Numbered from the stretch's first letter, positions 18,631 through 29,004 are shown. The stretch: 64,000 nucleotides of DNA from an uncultured bacterium (GCA_903954065.1 CAJBME010000177.1:1-64000), one strand, 5' to 3'. A program made the numbers and translations. The notes: generated by a model not told the origin, from the sequence alone.

Positions 18631-18810
18631 GGAAGAAGTGGATGAGCGTGGCTCCCGAGCCGCGCAGGATGAGTGACCGCCCCGATCACCGAGACACTTT
18701 GACAGTGCCGGAAGGGGTAGAAAGGCGGACGGATGTGTTACCATCGATCGGCGCCCCCGCAAGCGGGAAATTTGGCTCTTTTTTCCAGCCGGGTCGGTTG
18801 AGGGCCATTT

Positions 18811-20244
18811 TCATGGTTCATTGCGCCATGATTCGGAAGTAATATCCCGGAGTTCGACGTAAGCCCGGCCGTTGGTATTCTTGACCCACTTGAGTTTGGC
18901 CATGACGTAGTGGGTGGTGTTCGGCTCCAATTTGTTAGCCAATTTTGGACCGACGATGGAATCATCCCGGCGGGCATAGGCGTGGCCTTCATGCCCGTCA
19001 ATGGGGGCGGCGATCCGGAAATGATAACTGTTCTCGAGCTCCAAGGCCCCATTTTCCTGAGGCGCCACAGTCTGGAGGCGGACGCGAAAAACGGCCGGCG
19101 CCTCTTGATATTGAGCGAGAAACTTCTTCAGACGTCCCTCGCGGAATTCGACGAACGTTTCCCAATCGATCTTCCAGCCCTCAGCCGTCTCCTGAACGGG
19201 CACGGGAAAACCTTGGGGAAGGTCGTCGAAGGTGACGTGAAAAATCTGGACCGTACGCGAGCCCTCGGGAAGCGGGGCACTGGCGATGAACTCGACGGAG
19301 GCGGGTGGATGAGGGCCATCCTTGTGGGTGGCGTAATAGGCCTGCATCTCATTGAGAAGCTGGTCGCCTCCATGACTGAGAGCCATTCTTTCCTGCCAAG
19401 TTCGGGCATGGAGGAAAAGTGTCAGCGCCTCCTGGGCCCCGGCCTGGGCATCGGAGATGGAGGAAGTGACCGGCTCGGGACCGTCAGGAACGAGGGGTGG
19501 CGGAGAATCAGGGATATCGGACCCGGGCGACGTCACCGTTTCGACAATCGGGGGAGGCGTTACCGTCGGGAGCGGAGTATCCTCCGCCACGGGAGCAGGC
19601 GGAATGGACTCAGGGGAGGCGGGCTCGGGCTCGGGTGCAGGCGGAAGAACCGGAGGAGGTGGAATCACCGCGGGGACTGGCGGCGGCTCGACAACGGGAG
19701 GCTCGGGTGCAGGCGGCACGACTGGCTCCTCGGAAGGAGCGTCGGGTTCATTGCTGCTGCGTCCCAGCGGCGGGAGTCGGGGCGGAGGAGCCGGTTTCGC
19801 TGGAATTTCATTCTGAGACGAACCGTCGGCAGAAGCGGACGGGGGGCGGCCAAAGACCATTTCCATGGCTTGAGGAGGCAAAATTTTACCAAGCCATTCC
19901 TGCAGGGCGCCTGGCGGCAACACTGTGGAGCCGGCGGCCACCAGCACTCCTAAAACTAACAGAGTGCCGATGATCACGCCAAACGACGAGCGCCGGGGGC
20001 TCACAGGGGCAACAGGCTCACTGGGGCTCTGCTGATTCCAATCCGGCCCGGGCACGCCCGCCTCGACGGGAGTAGTGGCGCGAGCCCGAATGGTTTCGAC
20101 CACCGAGAGTTCGGGTTCGGGTTCGGGAGCGGTGATTTCGTGGTGGCATTGCGGACAGGGGCCGCGGACTCCGACCAGTGCTTTCGGCACGCTCAGGCGC
20201 GCCGCGCAGACTGGGCATGCGAAGAGATAAGATTCTTGGCTCAT
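18811..20244 (-). CDS. Zinc-ribbon, single-helix, proline-rich protein
   Basis: 477 residues from ATG at 20244. An N-terminal ribbon with 'CPVC' and 'CPQC' (about residues 10-33) is followed by a linker, one transmembrane helix near 88-108, a Pro/Glu-rich segment near 150-280, and a globular C-terminal region of about 190 residues containing 'TVQIFHVTFDDLPQGFPV' and 'FRVRLQ'. The layout suggests a cytoplasmic ribbon, a membrane anchor, a spacer and an external domain. No enzyme family is recognised. Such zinc-ribbon anchored proteins are common in Verrucomicrobiota and Planctomycetota. Divergent from the sugar isomerase; 180 bases before rpmJ. Confidence 0.72.
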   Translation of the reverse strand: MSQESYLFACPVCAARLSVPKALVGVRGPCPQCHHEITAPEPEPELSVVETIRARATTPVEAGVPGPDWNQQSPSEPVAPVSPRRSSFGVIIGTLLVLGVLVAAGSTVLPPGALQEWLGKILPPQAMEMVFGRPPSASADGSSQNEIPAKPAPPPRLPPLGRSSNEPDAPSEEPVVPPAPEPPVVEPPPVPAVIPPPPVLPPAPEPEPASPESIPPAPVAEDTPLPTVTPPPIVETVTSPGSDIPDSPPPLVPDGPEPVTSSISDAQAGAQEALTLFLHARTWQERMALSHGGDQLLNEMQAYYATHKDGPHPPASVEFIASAPLPEGSRTVQIFHVTFDDLPQGFPVPVQETAEGWKIDWETFVEFREGRLKKFLAQYQEAPAVFRVRLQTVAPQENGALELENSYHFRIAAPIDGHEGHAYARRDDSIVGPKLANKLEPNTTHYVMAKLKWVKNTNGRAYVELRDITSESWRNEP

Positions 20245-20479
20245 GGGTGCATCGGGCCACTGCGCCACCCGCGCCAGATTGACCGCATAAAAATTCAAAT
20301 AACGGTTGACGCACCGCCTGTCAATCCCAGCTACAGAGGAAGCCACCGGGAAAAACAAGCGGTCTGGCGCCACACTTTTCCCGTTGCCATCGTGCCGCGC
20401 CGTGGAAATCATTTGTCTGGTCCGACGAGCCATTGCGCTTGCCCACACCCCGAGCCATCACCCGCAACCACCCTTCATT

Positions 20480-21484
20480 ATGCCCCGTCCTGTCACACTC
20501 TTCACCGGCCAGTGGGCCGACATGCCCTTCACCACCATTGTGCAAAAAGCGAAGTCTTTTGGCTACGATGGCGTCGAACTCGCCTGCTGGGGCGACCACT
20601 TTGAGGTAGCCAAGGCGGATCAAGCGTATTGCGACGCCAAGCGCCAGGCCCTTAACGAGGCTGGTATGAAATGTTTTGCCATTTCGACCCATCTTGTCGG
20701 TCAGGCGGTTTGCGACAATATTGACGAGCGCCACAAGACGATCCTTCCGGATTATATCTATGGCGACGGTAACCCTGAAGGCGTGCGGCAGCGCGCGGCT
20801 GAAGAATTGATCAAAACGGCTCAAGCCGCCGCCCGTTTTGGAGTATCGGTGGTCAACGGCTTCACTGGATCCAGCATCTGGCACCTCGTTTATTCTTTCC
20901 CTCCGGTACTGCCGGGCCAGATCGAAGCTGGTTTCAAAGATTTCGCCACTCGCTTCAAGCCGATCCTCGATGAATTTCAAAAGCTCGGGATCAAATACGC
21001 ACTCGAAGTCCACCCAACCGAGATTGCTTTTGACATTGCTTCGGCCGAGCGTGCGCTGCAGGCACTCGACTACCACCCTGCTTTCGGCTTCAACTATGAT
21101 CCGTCCCATTTTGGGTATCAGGGTGTCGACTACGTTGGTTTCATCCGCAAATTCCACGACCGCATTTTCCATGTGCACATGAAGGACGTGGCCTGGAGCG
21201 ACCGTCCGACGGAGGCAGGCGTCTTCGGCGGCCATGTCGATTTCCACCAGCCCAACCGTTTCTGGGACTTCAAGTCGGTCGGACGCGGCAATATCAACTT
21301 CGAAAAGATCATCCGGGCGCTGAATGACATTGGGTATGCCGGGCCGCTGAGTGTCGAATGGGAAGACGGCGGCATGGACCGCGAATTCGGCGCTGCCGAG
21401 AGCTGTGCCTACTGCAAACGCGTGGACTTTCCGTCGAGCAATATTGTCTTCGACGCCCAGTTTGACAAAGCGAAACAGGCGTAA
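20480..21484 (+). CDS. Sugar phosphate isomerase/epimerase (AP-endonuclease-2 TIM barrel)
   Basis: 334 residues with the xylose-isomerase-like TIM barrel. Probable metal ligands are seen as '[13 protein letters not shown]' (Glu/His), '[11 protein letters not shown]' (Asp/His), '[10 protein letters not shown]' and '[12 protein letters not shown]' (Glu). The family converts or cleaves diverse sugars and polyols; the exact substrate cannot be read from sequence. Length is normal for this group. Not in an obvious operon. ATG 20480 agrees with the start of the first beta strand. Confidence 0.85.
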   Translation: MPRPVTLFTGQWADMPFTTIVQKAKSFGYDGVELACWGDHFEVAKADQAYCDAKRQALNEAGMKCFAISTHLVGQAVCDNIDERHKTILPDYIYGDGNPEGVRQRAAEELIKTAQAAARFGVSVVNGFTGSSIWHLVYSFPPVLPGQIEAGFKDFATRFKPILDEFQKLGIKYALEVHPTEIAFDIASAERALQALDYHPAFGFNYDPSHFGYQGVDYVGFIRKFHDRIFHVHMKDVAWSDRPTEAGVFGGHVDFHQPNRFWDFKSVGRGNINFEKIIRALNDIGYAGPLSVEWEDGGMDREFGAAESCAYCKRVDFPSSNIVFDAQFDKAKQA

Positions 21485-21713
21485 GCGCCTCCGAACCACC
21501 GGAAGCCAAAGCGCGGTGAGAACCACCGCTTCGACCAGCCGGAGAGCGAATACTCCCGGCACGCGACTGGAACGCTGCGGCTCGGGCCGGTCGGCGCAGG
21601 AAATGCCGGTGGCTCACCACTAGAACTTCCGAAAAGTCGCGCCATACCTGACTGCAACCACTCCGCCGACAACGGGACGGAGCCCACCCACGGACGGACG
21701 ACGAGCCATCGTC

Positions 21714-22355
21714 TCAGGCGGGCTCAGCGTGACCGCATTCGGTCCATCCGATCCATCGGGGCAAAGGATGGATGTATTCCCCGGTGTTCCGCCCGATACG
21801 GAAGCCGGCGCTCTCGATCGCGCCAGAAATCGAGCGAGTGAGGTGGCAGTTGCCGAGAGCGCGCTTCCAAAGCGGCTCGATGCGCCGCTGGGCGGCAAAG
21901 ACCCGGGCGTCTGGCGAGCGGCCGTGTTCCAAAAAAAGCAGTGTCCCATCTGGTTTGAGGACGCGCCGCACCTCGGCGAGCACGCCAGCGAGCGAAGCCA
22001 CCGAGCAGAGCGTATAGGTGGTGACCACGGAGTCGAATTCGGCCTGATCGAACGGCAAGCATTCGCCTACGGCGTCGAGCACCTTGACCTCCACAGGCAG
22101 GGAGCGGGCGGCGGCGCGCGCGCGGGAGCGCATGACAGGAGCGGGCTCGATGCCGATCACGGTGGAAACGCGACCTGGGACGTAAAACGGAAAGTTCGAT
22201 CCTGCGCCAACCCCCAATTCCAAGACCCGACCGCGGGCCTCCGGCACGATGTGGCGGCGCTGTTCGGTGATGAAGGGTTGAGCGCAACAACAGCTGATGA
22301 TGCGAGGCGCGATCATCTCATTCCAGAGGAATCGAGGCATGGACTGGATGTTCAT
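21714..22355 (-). CDS. Class I SAM methyltransferase, METTL7/TMT1-like
   Basis: 213 residues. A Rossmann methyltransferase with 'VLELGVGAGSNFPFY' (motif I), 'DAVGECLPFDQAEFDSVV' (motif II/post-II) and 'EVRRVLKPDGTLLFLEHG' (motif III). The 'GNCHLTRSISGAIESAGF' stretch and the 'FLEHG' ending closely resemble eukaryotic METTL7 and its bacterial relatives, which include thiol S-methyltransferases. Substrate unproven. ATG at 22355 was preferred over an upstream one at 22376. Convergent with the isomerase gene. Confidence 0.82.
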   Translation of the reverse strand: MNIQSMPRFLWNEMIAPRIISCCCAQPFITEQRRHIVPEARGRVLELGVGAGSNFPFYVPGRVSTVIGIEPAPVMRSRARAAARSLPVEVKVLDAVGECLPFDQAEFDSVVTTYTLCSVASLAGVLAEVRRVLKPDGTLLFLEHGRSPDARVFAAQRRIEPLWKRALGNCHLTRSISGAIESAGFRIGRNTGEYIHPLPRWIGWTECGHAEPA

Positions 22356-22528
22356 GGGTGGGGCGGGAGGATGCAAGGAGACTCGTCATTACATCTTGAC
22401 GGTGGCGGCACGAATCTGTTCCACTGAGGCGCTTTACCTGAAGGATGCTTTTGGCGGACGGCAGCGGATCCCGTAGACTGACCTGATCGTCACCCACTGG
22501 CAGCCATTGGCAAAACCCTTGCATTCTG

Positions 22529-25500
22529 ATGACCCGACCTCATTTTTTGTCTGCTGGAAACTGGCGCTGGGCGCTGGTTTGGGCGTTGCTAGCGGGAGGC
22601 CTGACGGGCCGACTGGGAGCCGCAGAGACGGTCATTATTTCCGAATTCATGGCGATCAACACCGCCTCGAAAAAGTCAGGATCCCTCCCGATGGTGGACG
22701 AGGACAAGAGTTATGAAGACTGGGTGGAGTTGCAAAATATCGGGACGAGCGCGGTCAATCTTGGTGGCTGGTCACTGACGGACACTCGCGACAATTTACG
22801 CCGGTGGACGATTCCGCCGGTTGAGCTGGCGGCCGGCCAGCATCTGGTCATCTGGTGTTCCGGCAAGGACAGGTCGAATCCGGCCCTACCGCTGCATACA
22901 AATTTTAAATTAAAGGGGGGAGGCGGTTATCTAGCGCTGGTGCAGCGCGATGGGACGACGGTGGCGCACGAGTATGCGCCCGGGTATCCACCGCAAACAG
23001 CCGATGTCAGCCATGGTTTGAACGGGGTGCTGGCCCAGGACACGCTGGTGGGAGCGGGCAGCGAAATCCGCTTTCTGGCCCCGACGGAAGCGACCGGCGA
23101 TGCCACTTGGTTTCTCAACAACGTGGTGCCCGATGCCAGCTGGGGCCGGGTGACACTGCAGACGAAAAACACGGCGCTGCCAACCGCCCTGCCCCGCCTG
23201 CAAACGGTGGGACTCGGCTACGCCACCGCCCAGTCGTCCTCCTTGGTCCGCCATCTGGCCGATGGTGGCAATGTGCGATCCCAACTGCATGACGTGGGGC
23301 GGACGTCGTTGTGGATGAAAACCCGCTTTATCGTAGGTGATCCAGCGGCCAGCTCGAACCTGCGACTGCGCATGAAATACGACGATGGATTTGTGGCTTA
23401 CTTGAATGGCATCCGGGTTGCGGCGGCTAATGCTCCCGAGCCGCAGCCACCGGCTTGGAACGATGTGGCAGCGGCGGTCAATGCCGATGCCGCGGCCGTC
23501 ATTTTCAAAGAATTTCCACTGGGCGCGTCGGCGCAGCTGGTGACTGGCGAAAACGTCCTAGCCATTCACGGATTGAATACGGCGTTAGGAGCCAGCAGCG
23601 ATGCCCTCTGGGTGCCGGAGCTGGTGGCGGATACGGCTCTTCCGGTCGGCACCCAGCCGGTGTATTTTACGACCCCGACTCCGGGACTGGCCAACGGCAT
23701 TGGTTCGACCACGGTTCCCCCGCTAGTGCTCGAGCTGACGGAAAACCCAGAGCCCCCGGCGCCCGGCCCATTCAGCCTGCCGGTCACAGTGCGCACGGTA
23801 CCGACGAAGAATCCGGTCGCTGGGGCCATGCTTTACTGGCGGAAAATGTTTGAGGCCGAGCAAGCGACCCCGATGCGGGACGACGGCCAAGGCGACGACG
23901 CGGTGGCGGGTGACGGGATTTTCAGCGGTCGGATTGAGGGGGTGGCGTTGGTGGCGGGCGAGATGGTCCGGTGGCGAGTGACGGCGGCGGATGTGACCGG
24001 ACTGACCGGCCGGGCGCCGGCCAACAACGTGCCTGATGATTCGCAGATCTACCATGGCACGGTGGCTCAGGATCCATCTTTAAGCACCAGCCAGCTACCG
24101 GTCCTCCACTGGTTCATGGCCGCCGGCGTCAATCCCGATACGACGACGCGCGCCCGCATCAGCTTGGCCTATGGCGGCGAATTTTACGACAATGTGGGGG
24201 CTGATCTGCATGGCCAGAGCACGAGCGCCTTCCCCAAAAAAAGCTACAACCTTGATTTTCCAACCGATCACTTATTTCGATGGGACCCAACGCTGGAGCG
24301 GGCGGCCGACGTGAAACTGATGACCAACCACGCGGACAAGACCAAGGTACATCATACTATTGCCTATCAGTTGTTGCGAGATGCCGGAGTGGCCAGCCAT
24401 CTGGCGCGGCCGGTTCGAGTGCAGCGCAACGGCCAGTTTTTTGCAGTCGCGGAAATGGTAGAGGACGCTGATGAAACGTATCTGAAGCGGGCCGGGCTGA
24501 ACCCGGAGGGAGCGCTGTATAAAATGTACAGTTTCCTCACTCCCAACCTGCCCGCTGGTGGAAGTGGTTATGAGAAGAAAACGCGTCGAAACGAAAACTC
24601 CGCGGATTTGAATGCGGTGGCGACTGGACTGGCCCAGTCGGGCGAAGCCCTCCTTCGTTATGGCTTTGATAACGTCGACCTCCCGGCCACCGTCAATCAT
24701 CTGGCGGCCTACAGCATGACCAGCAACACGGATGCCGGACACAAAAATTATTATGTTTATCGTGATACCACGGGCACTCGCGAATGGCGGCTTCTCCCTT
24801 GGGACATGGATCTGACGTTTGGCCGGGTGTGGACGTCGGATTTCAACTATTTTAACGACCGCGTTTTCGCCACTAACGCGGTCAGTCCGACGGGAGCGGC
24901 TGGCAACGGCAACGTGTTTTGGAATTTCGGATTCCGGGGGTCACCCGCTATCACGCAGATGTATATGCGGCGGCTGCGCACGTTGCGGGACCAGTTTCTT
25001 TCGCCCCCTGGAGGGCCGGATGACTGGCATGTTCTGCAATTCCGGCACTGGCTATCGGTCGTTGACCCACCCGGTGCGAGTCCCTCTGATGCGGCGCTGG
25101 ACCGGACCAAGTGGCCGGCCGCTCTCTGGAAACTTTCGGGCGCGCCCGGCACCGTATCGCCTTTTGCCGCCTTCAGCATGGCGGAGGAAATCAACCGCCG
25201 GCTGACCGAATATGTCCCGCAACGGCGCACGTTTCTTTACACTACCTATGGACCGTCTCTGCCACCTGCCCAGCCGGCAGCCCCGCCGCTGACACTGGGC
25301 CCAGTGGAATTTAATCCCGGCCTGCCAGACAGTCAGCATCAGGAATATTTTGTCGTCACTAACCCCACCTCGCAGGCAGTGGAAATCAGTGGCTGGACCG
25401 TGACCGGAGGCGTGGAATTCACCTTCCCCCCAGGCACCGTGATTCCATCAGCCACCCTCGCCACCGCCACCGACCCCGATCGCAACAAACTCTTTGTCGC

Positions 25501-26611
25501 CCGCGACGCCGTCGGCTTTCGCGCCCGGACCACCAGCCCGAAAGCCGGTGAAAAACGGTTTGTCGTCTCCGGTTACCAAGGGCAGCTCAGCGCGCGCGGC
25601 GAAAGCTTGGAATTGCGCAATACCGCCGGCACCGTCATCGCCACTACCGCCTGGGCCGCCGACCCCACCCCCTCACAACGCTGGCTGCGAGTCTCGGAAA
25701 TCCAATACGCCCCGGTCAGCCCAAGCGCCGCCGAAACAACCGCGCTTCCAAACGTAGTCGCATCAGACTTCGAGTTCATCGAACTCGTCAACACCGGCCC
25801 CACCACGCTTGACCTGAGCGGCGCCCGCTTCGTGCAAGGCATCGAAATCACCTTGCCCGCCGGCACCACGCTGGCCCCAGGGGCGCGGCTGGTCGTTTCC
25901 CCCAACCCCGCCGCCCTCGCTCTCCGGCACCCCGGACTCAAAGACGTGATAGGCAACTGGTGGGGGCGACTCGACAACGACGGAGAAAGACTGCAGCTCG
26001 TCGATGGCCTCGGCGAGACGGTCCTCGATTTTTCCTACAATGACTCATGGTATCCGTGGGTTGAAAGACACGGGCATTCTCTGGTCATGGTCGATGAGAC
26101 CGGCACTCCCCATGACGCGTGGGACCAGAAACGTTCGTGGGGAGTCAGTCCGCAGCCAGGAGGCGGGCCGGGCGACGCTCCGGCGACCGGCCTGGTCTAC
26201 GAATTTTGGCAAAACCGGTTTTCCAAGAGTGATCAGAATGACCCATTCAGGAGCGGGCCGCAGGCGGATCCCGACGCCGATGGGCTTCCGAATCTGGCCG
26301 AATACGTTTTGGGAGAAGACCCGCTCTCCGGTCACAGCACCGGCGGACGCCCTCATGTCATCGTCGAAAAATCCGGGGACAGCCTGCACTTGATTGTCGA
26401 ATTCACCCGGATCCGTCATCTGCTCGACACCGAAGCCGTCGTGGAAACGAGCGCGTCCGGAAGGACCTGGGAGAAGGCCGTCCTGACTGCGGACGGACCG
26501 CCCGTAGACCGGGGCGACGGCACCGAACGGGTTCGACTCCGTCAGACGACGCCGCTGCCGCCCGACGAATCCGGCCAGCTACTCAGACTTCGTTTCACCA
26601 TCCGGCCGTGA
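22529..26611 (+). CDS. Giant exported lamin-tail/CotH-kinase protein
   Basis: 1360 residues. Signal peptide about 1-31. First lamin-tail domain about 34-160 ('IISEFMAIN', 'DWVELQN'). A beta-rich region extends to about 540, then a CotH-type spore-coat kinase domain about 545-880 with 'GADLHGQSTSAFPKKSY' and 'LLPWDMDLTFGR' (putative metal Asp759). A second and a third lamin-tail domain lie about 910-1055 and 1060-1210. Near 1245 comes a calcium-type 'DPDADGLPNLAEY' repeat and the C-terminal beta module common in Verrucomicrobiota exported proteins. CotH domains phosphorylate proteins; the target is unknown. Single gene, convergent with the phosphatase. Confidence 0.88.
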   Translation: MTRPHFLSAGNWRWALVWALLAGGLTGRLGAAETVIISEFMAINTASKKSGSLPMVDEDKSYEDWVELQNIGTSAVNLGGWSLTDTRDNLRRWTIPPVELAAGQHLVIWCSGKDRSNPALPLHTNFKLKGGGGYLALVQRDGTTVAHEYAPGYPPQTADVSHGLNGVLAQDTLVGAGSEIRFLAPTEATGDATWFLNNVVPDASWGRVTLQTKNTALPTALPRLQTVGLGYATAQSSSLVRHLADGGNVRSQLHDVGRTSLWMKTRFIVGDPAASSNLRLRMKYDDGFVAYLNGIRVAAANAPEPQPPAWNDVAAAVNADAAAVIFKEFPLGASAQLVTGENVLAIHGLNTALGASSDALWVPELVADTALPVGTQPVYFTTPTPGLANGIGSTTVPPLVLELTENPEPPAPGPFSLPVTVRTVPTKNPVAGAMLYWRKMFEAEQATPMRDDGQGDDAVAGDGIFSGRIEGVALVAGEMVRWRVTAADVTGLTGRAPANNVPDDSQIYHGTVAQDPSLSTSQLPVLHWFMAAGVNPDTTTRARISLAYGGEFYDNVGADLHGQSTSAFPKKSYNLDFPTDHLFRWDPTLERAADVKLMTNHADKTKVHHTIAYQLLRDAGVASHLARPVRVQRNGQFFAVAEMVEDADETYLKRAGLNPEGALYKMYSFLTPNLPAGGSGYEKKTRRNENSADLNAVATGLAQSGEALLRYGFDNVDLPATVNHLAAYSMTSNTDAGHKNYYVYRDTTGTREWRLLPWDMDLTFGRVWTSDFNYFNDRVFATNAVSPTGAAGNGNVFWNFGFRGSPAITQMYMRRLRTLRDQFLSPPGGPDDWHVLQFRHWLSVVDPPGASPSDAALDRTKWPAALWKLSGAPGTVSPFAAFSMAEEINRRLTEYVPQRRTFLYTTYGPSLPPAQPAAPPLTLGPVEFNPGLPDSQHQEYFVVTNPTSQAVEISGWTVTGGVEFTFPPGTVIPSATLATATDPDRNKLFVARDAVGFRARTTSPKAGEKRFVVSGYQGQLSARGESLELRNTAGTVIATTAWAADPTPSQRWLRVSEIQYAPVSPSAAETTALPNVVASDFEFIELVNTGPTTLDLSGARFVQGIEITLPAGTTLAPGARLVVSPNPAALALRHPGLKDVIGNWWGRLDNDGERLQLVDGLGETVLDFSYNDSWYPWVERHGHSLVMVDETGTPHDAWDQKRSWGVSPQPGGGPGDAPATGLVYEFWQNRFSKSDQNDPFRSGPQADPDADGLPNLAEYVLGEDPLSGHSTGGRPHVIVEKSGDSLHLIVEFTRIRHLLDTEAVVETSASGRTWEKAVLTADGPPVDRGDGTERVRLRQTTPLPPDESGQLLRLRFTIRP

Positions 26612-26691
26612 CAGCAAGAACCCGCAACGATCAGACGGCGGGACGGAGTCACGGTGTTCTACTTCTGAAAGCGTGTTGAGAATCGGCGATG

Positions 26692-26709
26692 AAAAAAGCG
26701 GCGCTGCCG
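26692..26709 (-). terminator. Weak terminator-like hairpin after the phosphatase gene
   Basis: On the minus strand CGGC-AGC-GCCG followed by C and six T (A-run 26692-26697), about 45 bases after the gene's stop. The stem has only four pairs, so the call is tentative. Confidence 0.35.
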
Positions 26710-26751
26710 GGCTGGTGACGCCCATCTTTGGCAAGTGCCTGGAATGGGTTA

Positions 26752-29004
26752 TTATTCACCGGGAACAGCATCGAAGCGGAAAAACTGCTTACCTGGGAAG
26801 GCGTTCTGATCGAGTTCGAGAAGGAGTTCACCGGACGGTGTCCAGACTCCCAGAGTTGTAGATTTTTCTACGGGCAGTCGGAGGGTGACTTTACTGTCGA
26901 CGGCTTCGATGAGGAGATTGCCACTGCCGCGGAGATCCTGGATGGTAGCTGCGTTGTAAAGGTTGAAGAGTGATGGATTGGCCACTACGGCGTCTTTTCC
27001 TCGTTGTTCGATGTGTGCGAGTGTGACTCCCAAGCTGTTGGGGGTGCGTGGGTCTAGGCCATAGAGAATGTTGTCGAACTCGCTGCTGTCGTTGATGCCA
27101 TCGGCATCAGTGTCGCCCATGGTGGTGGAGGTACCGGAGACGAATTCCCGCCAGTCGTTGAGCCCGTCCAGATCGGTGTCGAGCTCGGTCGAGGTACTGG
27201 GCGCGCCCATGGTGAAATTTTTCGCGTCGGTGGAGCTGATCGGCTGGATCTGCCATTCGCTACCGGAGCGCTGTCTAAAGTAGAATTTGGCATCGACGTG
27301 GGTTGGGGTGAAAGTGACGTCGAGATAGCCGCGGTTGGAGAGGTTGGCGAATTTAAGACCAGTGCTGTAGCCGAGGAAGAGATCGCGGAGGATGGCATCC
27401 TGACCTGGGAAATATTTCTCGATTCCTGGCGAGGAGATTCCCGGAGTGGCGAGTTCGATGCCAGCGATGGTACCTTGAGGGGCGAGGCCAAGCGCGGTAG
27501 GCGAGAGAGTTTTGAGTTGGTTGGCCCAGGCGTTGTGGGTGTCACCGGCAAAAACGACGAGTTTTTTGTTTAAGGCGGAGGCCGTTTGGAGAATGGTCTC
27601 ACGTTCTTTACCGTAGCCGTCCCATGCATCTGAGTTATACGGCAGTGGGAAGGCATTGTCATAGACCGCTTGCTCGGCGGGTGTGAGCGGAATGCCATTG
27701 GCGAGCTTAAAAGCGGGAGTGGCGTATTTCACGACGGTGGCGGGATTGACGGCGTTATTGGCTAGCTCGATAAGCAGTTCGGCGGGCAGGGTCATATTGC
27801 CCATGAGGACTTGTTGACCGAGAACTTGGTAGGTGGCGGAGGAGGCTGACATCTGACCTTGCAGCCAGGCCAGTTGATTGGCGCCGAGCAAATTGCGGTT
27901 ACCCGAGTACATGGCGGTAACGTTGGCAGTGACCATTTCGTTAAAAACGATGCGGCCGAGCGCGGTACTGAAGGCGGTGATACCTGGGACATCCGTGGGA
28001 CCAGAGGGCGGGGTGAGCGAGTAGGTGGTGGCGTACTCTGCAGTCAGCGTCGGACTGCTGAGAATCTCCGTGATACGAGCGCCGACTTCTGCTTGGGTGG
28101 GAGCGAGATCGAGTTGTTTATCGCGCGCGACGAGACGGGTCTCAAGGATATGAAGCGCGAGCAAGTCACCGAACTCGTAGGTGGTGTAGGCTTGCTTGCG
28201 GTCGCCACTGAGCGGTTCACGCACGGGATTCCACTCGTAGTAAGCTTGGAGGGCGGCGGCGACGCGATCATTCCAGGTGCCTTCGGTCGCGGAGGTGTGA
28301 TTTTCTGCGCCGGTGGCGTACGCGTCGTTGGCTGTTTCGTGATCGTCCCAGATGCAGATGAGCGGAGCGGAGGCTCGGGCAGATTGCAAGCTGGGCTGGC
28401 GGTTATACTGGGCGTGGCGCTGACGGTAATCCTTCAGGGTGAGACATTCATTATCTGGTTCGAAGCCGAAGCGGGCAGAATTGTCCTCGGCTTGCACGAA
28501 GCCGCCTTTGCCGTATTCGTAGATGTAATCGCCAACGTGGATAAGAGCATCGTAATCACCGACGTGGGCAGCCTTGGCATAGCCGTCGAAGTATTCCGCC
28601 GTGATATTGGCGCAGCTGAAGACGGCAAATCGGGCTTGGCTGGTTGGGCCGGTGGGCAGGGTTTTTGTTTTACCAACGGGGGAGACGATAGGGCTGCCCA
28701 TGACACTGAAGCGGAAGTAGTAGGTGGTATTGGCCGTGAGTCCGGAGGGGATGATTTTCACGGTATAGTCTTGAGCTGACTGGGCGCTAGCCGTGCCACT
28801 GGCTTGGAGCGTTGCGAAGGTGGAGGTGGTGGAAAGTTCCCAATTTACAGAAATAGGATTGGCATCCACGGGCGTCACGCGCGTCCAAAGTACGATGGAA
28901 TCAGCCATTGGAGCGCCTGAAGCAACGCCATGGGCGAAGGAAGGATCCGCCGCCTCAGCACATGAACATGAGGCAATGAGGAGAGAAGCTATGAGTAATC
29001 GCAT
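26752..29004 (-). CDS. PhoD-type alkaline phosphatase D with C-terminal TSP3-like repeats
   Basis: 750 residues. Signal peptide about 1-18 (after 'CAEA'). A PhoD N-terminal beta domain with 'FAHGVASGAPMADSIVLWTR' at 23-42 is followed by the metallophosphoesterase core: 'FSCANITAEYFDGY', 'LIHVGDYIYEYG', 'IWDDHETANDAY' and 'VFAGDTHNAW'. PhoD enzymes cleave phosphomonoesters or diesters using calcium and iron and are exported, commonly by Tat. A twin-arginine motif is not seen here. After about residue 625 come 'DTDLDGLNDWREF' and 'DTDADGINDSSEF' calcium-binding repeats and a terminal beta module, making it longer than classical PhoD. The PhoR/PhoB-like pair lies just upstream beyond a tRNA. Confidence 0.9.
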   Translation of the reverse strand: MRLLIASLLIASCSCAEAADPSFAHGVASGAPMADSIVLWTRVTPVDANPISVNWELSTTSTFATLQASGTASAQSAQDYTVKIIPSGLTANTTYYFRFSVMGSPIVSPVGKTKTLPTGPTSQARFAVFSCANITAEYFDGYAKAAHVGDYDALIHVGDYIYEYGKGGFVQAEDNSARFGFEPDNECLTLKDYRQRHAQYNRQPSLQSARASAPLICIWDDHETANDAYATGAENHTSATEGTWNDRVAAALQAYYEWNPVREPLSGDRKQAYTTYEFGDLLALHILETRLVARDKQLDLAPTQAEVGARITEILSSPTLTAEYATTYSLTPPSGPTDVPGITAFSTALGRIVFNEMVTANVTAMYSGNRNLLGANQLAWLQGQMSASSATYQVLGQQVLMGNMTLPAELLIELANNAVNPATVVKYATPAFKLANGIPLTPAEQAVYDNAFPLPYNSDAWDGYGKERETILQTASALNKKLVVFAGDTHNAWANQLKTLSPTALGLAPQGTIAGIELATPGISSPGIEKYFPGQDAILRDLFLGYSTGLKFANLSNRGYLDVTFTPTHVDAKFYFRQRSGSEWQIQPISSTDAKNFTMGAPSTSTELDTDLDGLNDWREFVSGTSTTMGDTDADGINDSSEFDNILYGLDPRTPNSLGVTLAHIEQRGKDAVVANPSLFNLYNAATIQDLRGSGNLLIEAVDSKVTLRLPVEKSTTLGVWTPSGELLLELDQNAFPGKQFFRFDAVPGE

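Noticed and set aside
18910..19953. 347-codon plus-strand frame opposite the zinc-ribbon proline-rich gene
   Set aside because: Its Gly/Arg-rich part is the antisense of the Pro/Glu spacer; no start signal or family similarity.
20321..21562. 413-codon minus-strand frame opposite the sugar isomerase
   Set aside because: Shadow of a high-GC gene; the plus-strand protein has intact metal-ligand motifs and a normal length.
27859..28779. 306-codon plus-strand frame opposite the PhoD-type phosphatase
   Set aside because: Val/Gly-rich antisense reading without motifs.
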